Assembly: GCA_025765615.1 (NCBI GenBank)
Contig: JAIVFJ010000080.1
Span: 62,001 to 126,000, forward strand
Reading direction: 5' to 3'
Source: Zopfochytrium polystomum
Lineage: Eukaryota; Chytridiomycota; Chytridiomycetes; Chytridiales; Chytridiaceae
Length of the DNA: 64,000 bases
Below, in pieces: positions 30,412 to 41,212 of this stretch. Within the stretch, counting starts at the first letter, position 1; every line of letters starts with the position of its first letter. The translations under genes and the position numbers were made by a program. The notes under the pieces are model-generated. The model made no database searches and was not told where the DNA came from. It worked only from the letters and a program-made list of their open reading frames with translations.

Positions 30412-32158
30412 GCCAAAGTCGCGAGTACAGCCCAAAGAGTTCGCCGTCAAAGCACAAGCCAATCGGGACCTTGCTCTCCTTACTCCAGTGACGCGTTTAT
30501 ACCGCCTGACCCTCCCATCAAATGCGTTTTCGACTTCAATGCTTCTCTTACTTGGTCGTTTTCCCCCACAATCCCCTCACTTCATTTAGTACTGCGAAAA
30601 CTCCTGGTCACTGCTCTTCTTAGGCGTAGCCGACCCAGCTTCCTTGTCTTCTACTCGCTCCTCTTTCTCGTTGATCGACTTTTTCTTGATGGAACTGTTT
30701 CCCTTTTGTCGAGACCTCCTATGTCCTTTATTTCACCCCGCTTCTATTTTGTCCTCCTTTTTTCTATCAGGTTCACATAACACTTGTTTGCACCCTGCCC
30801 GTTTTACTCTTGTTTTTTGTTACAATGTAAAACCTCTTTTGGGAGGATAAAACAGAGAAAAGATAAAAACCAATGGTTGCAATTGCTGTCGCGACTAGAA
30901 GTCCTAAACCACTAAAATGCTCAGCAAGGCAAGCTGCCCACTTCCGAAACCCAGTTCGTCATGAAGTACGACCCTCAGTTAGTTTGTCCAACTTGGCCAT
31001 TGTCTGAAACAACTCATAGTTTATTGCCTTGCGGGACGCCGTGCATATGAGACCAGTGCCTAGAAAAAGGAAACAAGCTTATACATATTTACATCAATCG
31101 TTTTGTGCGCTCTTGCCAGCATCAGCAAAAATGGGGGTGGCATTGGTGCCCATCAGATGTTTCCTGAAGGAATCGCTGATGGCTGCACGCCATCAGCGAT
31201 GGCTGATAGACAGACCTCCACAATTACCAATCTAAATTGGGAGTCAGCTGATGCATTACCTAAATAAAGGAGGGGAGGGGCAAAAGTAAATCTGGACCAG
31301 GTGTGGAATCGAAATGATTACTTTGAGATGTTTATACATGATACATTTACCTGCAACTAAGCACAACACTACATTCCTTTTGGAAAGCATTTTCAACACA
31401 AAATTATATAATTCAGGCAATATGCATTACTGACATGATGTGCGTCCAGACTATGAAAATTGACCCATATTTCAGGCTGGAGTCTAGGTTCAGTTTAAAA
31501 TCACAGAAAGGTTGAAGTACTTTATGGGCTACTCAGATTTTCTCTCTCTTTTGCACTCACACACATACACACACACACACACACTCACTCACTCACTCTC
31601 TATGTCTCTGCATTTCCATACCCAGATATTTTGAATTCAAGGAAGGCATATTCATAGCCAGCCTCACAGTGACAGCATTGAAACAAACTCAAAAAAATCA
31701 AATCTCACACAGTAATATGAGTAAGGGTCCAAATATGATGTGCCTTCTGTGAGAGCAAATTTTGACCACAGCATCAATGGTGTATGATTATAAAGTGTGG
31801 AGAAAATTTACAGTCTCTTTCTTCTTTACCACTGGTAATTCAATTTCTTACCTTCTGTAGTCTACTTGCTAAGGCTGAGCAGTTGGACACAGATGGTGCG
31901 AGTTTGATTCGCAATGGCAAGCAGCATTAGTGTCGGAATCAGTCCATTGCAGATGGGCAGTGGCAACTAGCGGTGGACTCCAATGCCTGTCGATATGTCG
32001 ATGCACTATATGAGATCTTCAATCAAATCTAGCGGTGGGGACTACAGCGTAGGTCAGACAGACTATCAGACTCACACATCTGTAAAAAAAATTCCGTTGG
32101 GGCATCTGCAAATGTGGAATGCTCAACAGCATCCAACCTCATCTCACTCTTTCAACTC
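30412..32158. other. intergenic, mostly featureless
   Basis: 3' flank of the LEA-like gene, then AT-richer non-coding DNA. It includes a perfect 12-bp hairpin (31172-31200), a (CA)n run (31555-31592) and a weak tRNA-like T-arm near 31892. No ORF supported. Confidence 0.5.
31555..31592. repeat. (CA)n microsatellite
   Basis: CA repeat followed by CACT repeats. Confidence 0.9.
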
Positions 32159-32408
32159 TGTTAGGCAGAACTGACTGGTTAGCAGCAAGAGGCACAAGAC
32201 GGACCTCAACTATTGTGACTGCCAGTTATGGTTCTCACAATGCCCATGAGAGATCAAGCCACCACTAATGCAGACCCAGGTGCTGGCTTGCACGGTTGAC
32301 AAATACTCTCAGTATTAAGTGGAACAGAAACCTGGTGTAACAGTTTTCTTCCTCCTCTGCTCAACCATATAATACCGGAGAGATTTTTACCCTGTGCTGG
32401 TCACGCTT
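32159..32408 (+). repeat. Copia B LTR, 3'-truncated
   Basis: Begins TGTTAGGCAGAACTGAC and stops matching after gtcacgctt. Opposite orientation to the LTR at 33063. Confidence 0.7.
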
Positions 32409-33062
32409 TTCCAAAAGCTCTAAATCTCTTCTTTCCAACAAGCTATTTCGCAGCTCTCTACAACGTTTGTACGCATTTCAATTGGCCTCCAAAGTTGGAC
32501 ACCGCTGATCCAACTTTACCAGCCATCTACTCAACGACCAGGAGCAATCAGAGGACACCCTTATACACCTGAATAGCTCTGCTTCCGCTCTTATAAGCGC
32601 TTTTCCCTACAACTCCTGCAGCTGGAGCTACAAGAGATTTTGATAAGGGGGGACCAAAAGTCGAACTACCACTACCTCCATCCACCATTTTTGTCCTTTT
32701 CCGTGTAACAAGTCACCTCAGCTGCACACCAAATCGCTTTAACTTCGTTGCCTGAGCTTTCCAACACTCCCTCAAGCACAACACCACCAAGACTTTGATT
32801 TTAGGTCTGAAATTTGGCAGACAGTCTCTCCTTGATGGTGCCGACCTGCTATTCTGATTTCAGAAGTTTTCGTCCAACAGTCAGCTTGCAACAAGCATTG
32901 TGTGCAACACACATCTTCTCTCCTGGCCATTTTACCATCAAGATCATCACTACATAGAACGCAATGTCATCCAACCTAAACTCATTTGTCAGCATGTTCA
33001 CCAGCAAGACACTGACAGAATTCTTCAGATCAAGGTCATTGGGGGAAAAGGAATCCAGGACC
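32409..33062 (+). mobile_element. retroelement leader and gag start
   Basis: Long untranslated leader, then an ATG at 32963 with MSSNLNSFVSMFTSKTL, reminiscent of a Copia gag N-terminus. It is cut after about 33 codons by the element starting at 33063. Confidence 0.4.
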
Positions 33063-33479
33063 TGTAAACAGTTACTCTGAGTGGGTGAGTGGAAGGAGTG
33101 AATGAAGCGGAGATGTGTGTCTGTGGGTGGTCCTTTCTCCCCAACTTGGAGAGAAAGAGAAAAAAAACTCTGTTATGAATTATTGGTAGATGATGGTGAT
33201 AGACACGCTGTAATAGTTGCTAGGCAAGCGTGACTGGCACAGGGTAAAAACCTCTCCTATATTATCTGTGCTTGAGCAGAAGAGGAGGAAAACTGTTGAC
33301 ACCAGGTCTCCGTTCCACTTAATACTCAGAGTATTTGTCATCAGCGCAAGCCAGCACCCAGGTCTGCATTGGCGGTGGCTTGCTCTCCCATGGGCATCGT
33401 GAGAACGATAACTGACAGTCACAATAGGTTTGGGTCTGTCTTGTGCCTCTTGCTGCTAACCAGTCAGTTCCGCCTAACA
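33063..33479 (-). repeat. Copia B 3' LTR
   Basis: 417 bp; pairs with 35488-35885. Confidence 0.85.
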
Positions 33480-35487
33480 CCCCCCCGCACGATGGCCATG
33501 GGTGTAGCACCCGTTATGCAAAGCGTGTGTAAGCGTCTGAGGCTTCGACCAAAAGGGTGTTCGAAAGGTTGGAGCGGGGTCAGAGGCCGAGTAGTGAGGT
33601 CAGTCGCTGGTGCTGAGACATCAAGAGTGGTTTTGTGAGAATGTCTGGTCGCTGGTTGGTACGTAGTGTACAGTGATCTCTCCAGTGGCTACGCCTTGTT
33701 GGAGGAAATGAGCACGTATGTCAATGTGTTTTGTGCGAGCATGTGTGAGAGGGTTGAGCACTAGTGCGATTGCAGATTGATTGTCCTTGAGGATTGGTAG
33801 TGGCTGCTGTGCAGGAAGTTGCAACTCTGATAATACGGCTAGGAGCCATTGTGCTTCTTCGAAGGCTTCAGAAAGTGAGTAGCATTCTGCTTCTGTGGAG
33901 GATAGCGATACTCGATGTTGTTTGTGTGAGACCCAAGAGACAGGCAGTGCCCATGAGGAAGAAGACATATCCAGTTTGTGATGTGTGGTCTCCAGGTTCG
34001 CCCCCATAGGATGCATCAGCATATGCAGCTGGTTCAAGGGTGTCATTTGTGAAGAGCTGTAGCAGCTTGTGGCTTTGCCTGTGGAACAATCCGTAGACCC
34101 AGGTGCCTCGGAGGTAACAAAGCTGGCGGCGGAGTGCATTGCAATGGCACTGGTGTGGCTTCAGTTGGAACTGGGAGAGTACATTTGTTGCAAATGCGAT
34201 ATCTGGTTGAGTTTGTGTTGCGAGGTATTGAATTTTCATGAGTGTGGATCGATACCAGCTTGAGTTGCTCTCGCTGAGTTCGATTGACATTTCGTCATGC
34301 ATAAAGGTGATACACATTGGAGTTGATGCAATGTCAAGGTCGTCCCACATTTTCTCTTCAGTGAGGATTGTCCTGGTGTATTCGTCTAGGCCCATCCAAA
34401 TGCCTTCGGCGTTGCGCTCGAGGTGGATGCAAATCACTTGGCTTACAGTGGTTTCCTCGAGGGACATGCTTTACTCAGCACGAAAAGCATCCTCAATTTT
34501 TGCAATGAGAGCTGGGGTGTTGGCCATGATATTGATGTCGTCGACAAAGACAAAGGTGATTTCAAACATTTGCTGCTGAGGGTCTGCTCGAAAAAAGAGG
34601 CAGGGCTCAGCAAGAGATTGATTGAAGCTGAGTTTCTCGACAATGAACCTGCAAAGGGTCAGGAACCAGTTTTGTCCAGATTGATGGAGTCCATAGAGGC
34701 TCTTGAGGCGTTTGCAGAATAGTTTCTTTCAATCTGGAGCGAGTCGCTCGTGGCCTTTTGGTGGGTGCATGTAGATGATTCTTTGAGGAAAGCGTTCAGG
34801 TTGGCTGTGTTGACATCCATGCTGTGGTACTTGAGGTTAAAAGCAAGGCTGATTGCAATGAGCAGTCGGATGGCCTGGATCCGGACGACAGGAGAAAAGG
34901 TGTCTGTGCAGTCAATGCCTTCGCGTTGGGGGTTTCCACATGCGACAAGACAAGCTTTCCATCGCTTCAGCCAGCCAAAGGGGTCAAGCTTGTAGGCATA
35001 AACCCATTTGCAGAACATTGCGCGTTTGCCAGGAGGAAGAACTGCCCATTCCCAGACCTTGTGCTTGTCCATGAGAGAGTGAAGTTCCTCAAGCTCAGAT
35101 GCAGTCCATTCTTCATTGTAGTCTAATGTGTGGGCTTCCTTGTGGGAGCTGGTGGGAGTTGTGATTGGTGGATTGGTTCTTTAGGGAAGCGTGGCTCTGG
35201 TTTTGCTGATGCAAGGAAGAGTCACAAGAAAGGCGAGTGATTGTTCGATTTGCAAGTTTCACCCAGGGCAACAGCGAATGTGTCAGGGTTCCAACCAAGT
35301 TGTCATCGTCATTATCGTCTTCCATATCTTGGGGAAGAGTTGGAGGTTGATCTGAGGTGTTTGTTGATTATGATGGCGGTTGTCCCCCCCCCTGGAAGCC
35401 TGGCGCAGTTGCTGGCGAGTATGAGGGAGGGAGCACTGTCAGGAGGAGGGTTGGATAATCGACGGTAATATCGTAAATGAGGCACGG

Positions 35488-35885
35488 TGTAAACAGTCCA
35501 CTCTGAGTGAATGAAGTGGAGATGTGTGTTTGTGGGTGGTCCTTCTCCCCAACTTGAAGAGAAAGAGAAAATAAACTCTGTTATGAATTATTTATACATA
35601 ATGATGATATGCACGCTGTAATAGTTGCGAGGCAAGTGTGACTGGCACAGGGTAAAAACCTCTCCTATATTATCTTCTTGAGCAGAGAAGGAGGAAAACT
35701 GTTGACACTGGGTTTCTGTTCCACTTAATACTCAGAGTATTTGTCATCAGCGCAAGCCAGCACCCAGGTCTGCATTGGTGGTGGCTCGCTCTCCCATGGG
35801 CATCATGAGAATGATCACTGACAGTCACAATAGGTTCAGGTCCGTCTTGTGCCTCTTGCTGCTAACCAGTCAGTTCCACCTAACA
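35488..35885 (-). repeat. Copia B 5' LTR
   Basis: 398 bp; about 19 bp shorter than the 3' LTR, with scattered substitutions, so not a recent insertion. Confidence 0.85.
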
Positions 35886-35959
35886 CATGTCTTGTGTGTT
35901 GTTGGTGGTGGAGCAGGAGCACCATCGACATCACCAGACTTGAGATTGTTGTGTACTTG

Positions 35960-36664
35960 CTCTTGGTGGATGTGGCCAAAACGTCAGTGCCAACAGAACT
36001 GCCCCCAAACCTGCCCCTAAACCTGCTGCCAAACCTGCCCAAAAACTGCCTCAAAAACCAGGAACACTGCCTCAACTTGACCAATATTCTTATTCATTCT
36101 TTTGTGAAAGCCCCTTTGCTATTGATATCACTCTTATTTCTTCAAAAAAAAAAAAAAAAAAAAAAAAACAGAGACATTATTAGCAGGACTTCCTGCACCC
36201 CTTAGACAACTACGTCAACTAGCCCTGTCTCCTGCACACCACTCCCGTCATGCTGGCGTTGGTTTCATCATTTCATCTTCCCTGGCACCACACATCACTG
36301 ACGTCTCCCACTTTGGAACTCGTGCCATTGCCCTCACCTTATCTTTTGCTCGACGCTCCATCCTCCTGTGATATATTTACTGGCCTGCTGACCCCCAATC
36401 TGAGGAACTCCCTGACTTGCAAAAATGGTGCAACTCTCTTGCCTCATCTGACTCCACCTCACCCCACCAAGCCTACTGGTTTGGTGACTGGAATGCCATC
36501 ACTGACCCCCTTGACCACTCCACCAGAGCCCGCACACCTACTTCCCGCAACGGGTTCTTCCCCACCCTCTCCCTGAAAGGCTTTGTTGATTCCTTTCGAC
36601 ACCTGCACCCAGACTTACCCTCTTATACACACACTGCTGGCTCCTACTCCTCTCGTTTGGACTG
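35960..36664 (+). mobile_element. LINE fragment: linker and APE endonuclease
   Basis: In one frame a Lys/Pro/Ala-rich linker (APKPAPKPAAKP) leads to an AP endonuclease-like region. It reads LSPAHHSRHAGVGFIISSS, then YWFGDWNAITDP (metal-binding D-x-N) and FVDSFRHLHPDL with a terminal SYSSRLD. A run of 25 A at 36144-36168 lies inside the frame. The 3' side is cut immediately after SRLD by the Copia C1 LTR, so RT is absent. It may be the same family as the LINE at 4682 and 41213, whose copies lack exactly this part. Confidence 0.65.
36144..36168. repeat. poly(A)25
   Basis: Pure A run within the LINE fragment. Confidence 0.95.
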
Positions 36665-36921
36665 AAAGAAATGACTGCTGCTGATTGTGGATGGTGGTGA
36701 ACTACTCTGGTGAGCTACTCTGGTGGACTACTCTCTTGTGATGGTGAAGCTGAGATGGGAGACTGTTGTACAATGTATGCTGTTTGGCTTTTTACAAAAT
36801 TGTGACAAAGACCAGGTGACAAAAAATGCACCAAATCCTCATCACAGTTGGAGCTCCCATGCACCACAGTGTGAGGTGTTGCTCCTGCACACTGCTTACT
36901 GCAAAAACCCAAAATCTAACA
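36665..36921 (-). repeat. Copia C1 3' LTR, truncated
   Basis: Minus strand TGTTAGATTTTGGG start at 36921, same family as 48699. The last 25-30 bp are missing at the junction with the LINE. A polypurine tract (AGGGGGGAG, 36922-36931) precedes it, as expected. Confidence 0.8.
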
Positions 36922-37205
36922 CTCCCCCCTAAGCTGTGGGCAGGAGCAAAAGGGCCAGCACGGAGGAAAACCTTACGCCATAGGCAACGTAAGGAAACCG
37001 TACACTGGTTAAGGAAAAGCAATAAACAGGTATGACTGGCCACCAGGTGGCAGAACAATAAGAAAAGAATGCCCATATGAAATTTGTAGATGGAGAGCAA
37101 AGAAGCTTGAATGCAGGAATATAAGAAGCAATGCAGAAGAAGAAGAAGGGCAAGAAAGAGAAAGGAGAAAGAGAATGCAATACAAATAAAGAAAGGGGAC
37201 AGAAA

Positions 37206-38672
37206 CTAAGGCACACGACAAAGACCAATATGACTAAGATGGTAAGCACCTAAAGCAGCTGGTAATGATTTTGCAAGATAATCTGCTGGTTGCTCGCCAC
37301 CAGGAGTCCATTCCAGTCGAATCACTTGTCGATCAACCAGTTCCCTGATATAGTGATACTTAACCAGAATATGTTTTGACCATTAGTGTAGAGATTGTTT
37401 GAGCTCAAATTGATAACGCCTTGGTTGTCAGTATAGATTGGAATAGGAGTTGGGGATGGGAGCATAAGTGCTGTGTGCTGTTGTGAGATGGCCTCCAGTT
37501 CTCGTCCTAGTTCTGAGACTGCAACGTATTCTGCTTGCTGAGGTGACAGCATAACTGTAGGACTGCGAGTTGATGCCCAGCTGATAGCAGTATTTCCAAA
37601 CAAAACAAAGTAGCCAAGTTGTGATTTCCCATCAGCATGAACTCCATGAGCAGCATCCGAGTAGCTGAAAATTCCAGACCCTGTGTTGGAATAAAGCAAA
37701 CCATACTCACGTGTACCATTGATATATTGAAGGACTCGAATGAGGATCTGCAAGTGGTGTTTGCTTGGGTCCTTGCTGAAGGCGCCAAGATATGAGGCTG
37801 CTGGTGCCAAGTCTGGTCGTGTGTGTGTTGCCAAATAGTTGATGCCACCAAGGATTGCTTGGTAGAGCTGTTGATTTGCTGTGGGTTCATCATTTTCTCG
37901 AGGTTGAAGAGTGAGAGGACTGGGGAGAGCAGTTACTGCTGTCTTCTTTCCATTGACTAGGTCTGCATGGCGTTGGAGTAACTCTTTGGTGTAAGCTCGT
38001 TGATGCAAGTAGATGCCAGTTGGTGTTCGATGAACTTCCATATTCAGTACGGTCTTGATATGACCTAGTTCGCGGAGCTTATAGAAGGATTTTAGCAAAT
38101 TGATGGCAGAGGTGATTTCCTCTGTGTGCCCAAAGAAACAAATATCATCGACATAGATAGCAATGAAAATAATACGTTCCTTTGTATGCTTGAAGAGGAT
38201 GCACGGATCTGCTGCGCTTTGTTGGTGGTCGGCAGATTTGAGACGACCAATGAGTTCCTGGTACCAACAACGCCCCGCTTGCTTGATACCGTTGACAGCT
38301 TTGTGCAAAAGGCAGACCTTGCCATCCGAATGGTAGCCATCTGGTTGCTCCATGTAGATGGGGACATCAAGTTTGCTGTTGAGGTAGGCATTGCTAATAT
38401 CGACCATAGCTGTGTCCCAACCGTTTGAGGCTGTCATAGCAAGGAGCCATCGTAGACTATTGATGCGAACAACAGGAGAGTGAGTACTCCAGAAATCAAC
38501 ACCACGACGCTGTGCAAAGCCCTTCGCCACTAGTCTTGCGCGAAAGCGCTCAATGCTGCCGTCTGGTCGAAGCTTGACCTTGTAAACCCATTTGTTCTGC
38601 ACAACATTGACATTCTTGGGTCGATCAACGACTTCGAAAGCTGCAAGCATTCTGAGAGCGTCAGATACTCAA
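37206..38672 (-). pseudogene. Copia C1 reverse transcriptase and RNase H
   Basis: A 442-codon open frame (37322-38650) covers RT and most of RNase H. Motifs: NVVQNKWVYKVKLRPDG, RARLVAKGFAQRRG, MVDISNAYLNSKLDVPI, IYVDDICFFG (catalytic YVDD), ADPCILF, NYLATHTRPDLA, then RNase H SYSDAAHGVH, LSPQQAEYVAVSELGREL and YTDNQGVINLS. One frameshift near 37380 separates the last part (KYHYIRELVD ... GEQPADYLAKSLPAAL) to the stop at 37206. The RT catalytic residues are intact, so this piece decayed late. The N-terminal side is cut at about 38672 by an opposing chromovirus, so gag and integrase are absent here. Confidence 0.85.
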
Positions 38673-39988
38673 GACAAGGCATGATGCAGCAACAGCTGGA
38701 CACCCAGGAGAGCACAAGACATATGAGCTTGTTTCCAGAGACTTCTACTGGCCAGGCATGAGGAAGTTCATCAAGAACTATGTCAGCAGCTGTGAAACCT
38801 GTCAAAGAAACAAATCCAGCAGACACAAGCCCTATGGACTTCTGGAGCCCCTCCCAATTGCCATCAGCCCTTGGTCATCAATATCCATGGACTTCTTTGT
38901 TAAACTGCCCCCATCCATGGATTTGACTCTATCCTTGTTGTCATCTGCAGAAGGACAAAGTTGGCCCATTTCATCCCCTGCACTGAGAATATAGATGCAC
39001 AAGGAACAGCAGACTTGTTTTTGCAGCACATATTCAGGCTCCATGGGCTGCCTCAGTCAATCATCAGTGACAGAGGACCACAGTTCAGATCTCAATTTTG
39101 GAAAGCACTCACAGCAGCCCTTGGAATCAAGTCTCAACTGTCAACTGCTTATCACCCCCAGACTGACGGACAAACAGAAAGAACAAACCAGACTCTGGAG
39201 CAGTATTTGAGGTGCTATGTCAGCTATCAACAGCCCACCCTCCTTCCGCTGGCAGAATTTGCTCTCAACAATTCTCTCCACTCAAGCACCCAGCTATCTC
39301 CTTTCTTTGCAACCTATGGCTTCAATCCAAGAGGAGATCTTCTGGGACAAGAGACCTATCCAATGTCCAAGCTCCTGCTGTGGCTTCACACTTGCATAAG
39401 CTCAAGATCATCAGCACCTTCCTGGACTCCACCCTGAAGCAAGCCCAAGGAGATGCCTCAAGATTTGCCAACACTCACAGAATGGACCATGACCTTGCTG
39501 TGGGTCAGCAAGTTTGGCTTCTGAGGAAGAACTTGCAGACCAAAAGACCAAGTCCCAAGCTAGACAACCTCAAGTTGGGACCTTTCAAGATCTTGGAGCA
39601 AATCAATTCAGTCACCATCAAGCAGGATCTCCCTGCATCCATGAAGATCCACCCAGTTTTCCATGTCAGCCTTTTGGAGAAGTTTGTGGCAAACTCCATT
39701 CCAGGCAGAGTTGTTCCTCCTCCTCCTCCAGTTGAGGTAGAAGGTGAAGAGGAATTTGAGGTTGAACAAATCTTGGATGCCAAGTGGTTTGGAAAGACAC
39801 TCAAGTTCCTTGTCAAGTGGAAAGGTTACTCAGATGCTGACAACACCTGGGAACCTGAGTCAAACCTCACTCGCTGCCAAGACCTTCTGCTCAAGTTCAA
39901 GACCAGGTACCCCACCAAGTTGCAGAAGAGGCCTAAAGAGGGAGATGATGTTATGAATCACCCTCTGGAAACCTCTGGAACCTTCTAG
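38673..39988 (+). pseudogene. Chromovirus (Gypsy) integrase with chromodomain
   Basis: 3' part of a Ty3/Gypsy polyprotein. HHCC zinc finger (HDAATAGHPGEHKTYELV, then CETCQRNK, about 38675-38815), core catalytic residues D in [11 protein letters not shown] in [12 protein letters not shown] and E in [16 protein letters not shown]. Then a linker with IHPVFHVSLLEKF and a chromodomain (VEQILDAKWFGKTLKF, LVKWKGYSDADNTWEP, about 39755-39880). Two frameshifts (near 38916 and 39400) break the frame. Chromodomain targeting to heterochromatin is characteristic of the chromovirus clade. RT, RNase H and gag are missing. The stop codon falls inside the LTR (39986-39988), a known compact arrangement. Confidence 0.85.
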
Positions 39989-40256
39989 AACATTCCTTCA
40001 TGGAACCTTGTGGAACCTTCTGGAACCTTCTTTGCTTTCCTGACTTGTCTTGTTGTCATTGGTGTCATTGGTATCATTGTATTACTAATTGCTCTTTCTG
40101 GACCTTTCTTTGAGTCTTGACAAGGAATACTCTCAAAAGGTATAAAAGGGGGATGGGGGACCTGTCCCATCCCTCAAGTGAATTATTGTTTCCAATACAA
40201 TCATCACTCCTCTCAGTTCCTTGTCTGCCTTGCCCTCTCCTGCCATGTTCCTGACA
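39949..40256 (+). repeat. Chromovirus 3' LTR
   Basis: 308 bp, TGTTATGAATC...CATGTTCCTGACA, with ccttctggaa repeats, TATA box at 40141 and a preceding purine tract (aaagagggagatga). Confidence 0.8.
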
Positions 40257-41115
40257 GTCTTTGTCACAATTTGTGCAAAGCCAAACAGCACACATTGTGC
40301 AATAGTCTTCCATCTCAGCTTCACCATCACAAGAGAGTAGTCCACCAGAGTAGTTCACCACCATCCGCAAACAGCAGCTGTCATTCTTTTCGTACAAAAT
40401 TGTGACCCATCCCAATCATCTGGAGTATAAACAACGTGCAGAACGCAGCAACACACTTGAAAAGCGCACAGAACGAGCAAACAGAGGCAGTGCCACATGC
40501 GACGACACTACCAACTCACTCAGTTTTTGTCCCCCCACCATTCCACCACGTCTACAGCATTTGTAACACTGGGGAAGCTGTTTTGGCGGTTGTTTTTCGC
40601 TGCAGCAGCGTTGCAGAGCATGTAACAGCACTCATCGACAACATCAGCCACCTGATAACGTCCAATTTCGAGAGTTTACGTTTGCAACTTCTTTCAATTG
40701 CTTTAGGAATCGCTTACCACCATTTGAAAGTACTCCTTTTGTTCTATCTACTCGCCAAACGTCGCAATCCTCCACTACTTCCTTGCTGCAAAATAGCAGT
40801 CCACATTTTGAACGAATTCAGTACTCAATTAGCACCAAATTTCACCCAATCTGTCGAAATTCATGCCTGCAACTTCCCACATTCACAACTCAGCCAAAAC
40901 CCAACCAAATCGCTTAAAACCATTTTTCTGCATTCAGCAACTGCTGATCAACGTGGGGCAACTCAGTGATTCTCCAAATTCGTCCTTGGCCTTGTGGGAT
41001 ATTGAGTTGCACGCTGGAGCTGCATTTTGGCCCATCTAGTCACTCGTTTTCGCTCCACAATCATGACAAGTCTGCTTTTCTCAACACCAACTCATCACCA
41101 TTGTAGCCCATTGAG
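40257..41115 (+). mobile_element. Copia C1 LTR end and leader
   Basis: Joins the chromovirus LTR at gtctttgtcacaatt and follows the C1 element (48830-49690) through LTR end and 5' leader with moderate similarity (cttacctaccaccac-type blocks, aactcagccaaaaccc). No ORF. Part of it (40178-40627) recurs inverted at 7013-7462. Confidence 0.65.
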
Positions 41116-41212
41116 AAAAAAAATCTACTCACACTTACAACTCCACCCACAAGTGTTGTATTGCATTTGTTTAGAGCTTATTGGAGTGTTCTACACTTAT
41201 ATTACCTGCTCA

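Larger units (their letters stand above)
33063..35885 (-). mobile_element. Copia B, internally deleted, with both LTRs
   Basis: Minus-strand LTR retrotransposon. LTRs at 35488-35885 (5') and 33063-33479 (3'), TGTTAGG...CTGTTTACA, about 400 bp each. The interior is only 2.0 kb and starts almost directly with the RT half: KRAMFCKWVYAYKLDP, SPVVRIQAIRLLIAIS, FVDDINIMA, then RNase H with ADASYGGEPGDH, SLSSTEAECYSLSEA and KHIDIRAHFLQ. Gag, protease and integrase are missing. Many stops and frameshifts. The flanking bases (ggacc / catgt) are not a target duplication, so the element was rearranged after insertion or is flanked by a deletion. Confidence 0.8.

Noticed and set aside
31860..31930. tRNA-derived SINE candidate with stem-loop tgcga-gtttgat-tcgca
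   Set aside because: The B-box is degenerate, the acceptor stem is only about 5 bp and no second copy was seen in the window.
33063..35885. Target-site duplication for Copia B
   Set aside because: Flanks ggacc and catgt do not match; no 4-6 bp repeat at adjacent offsets.
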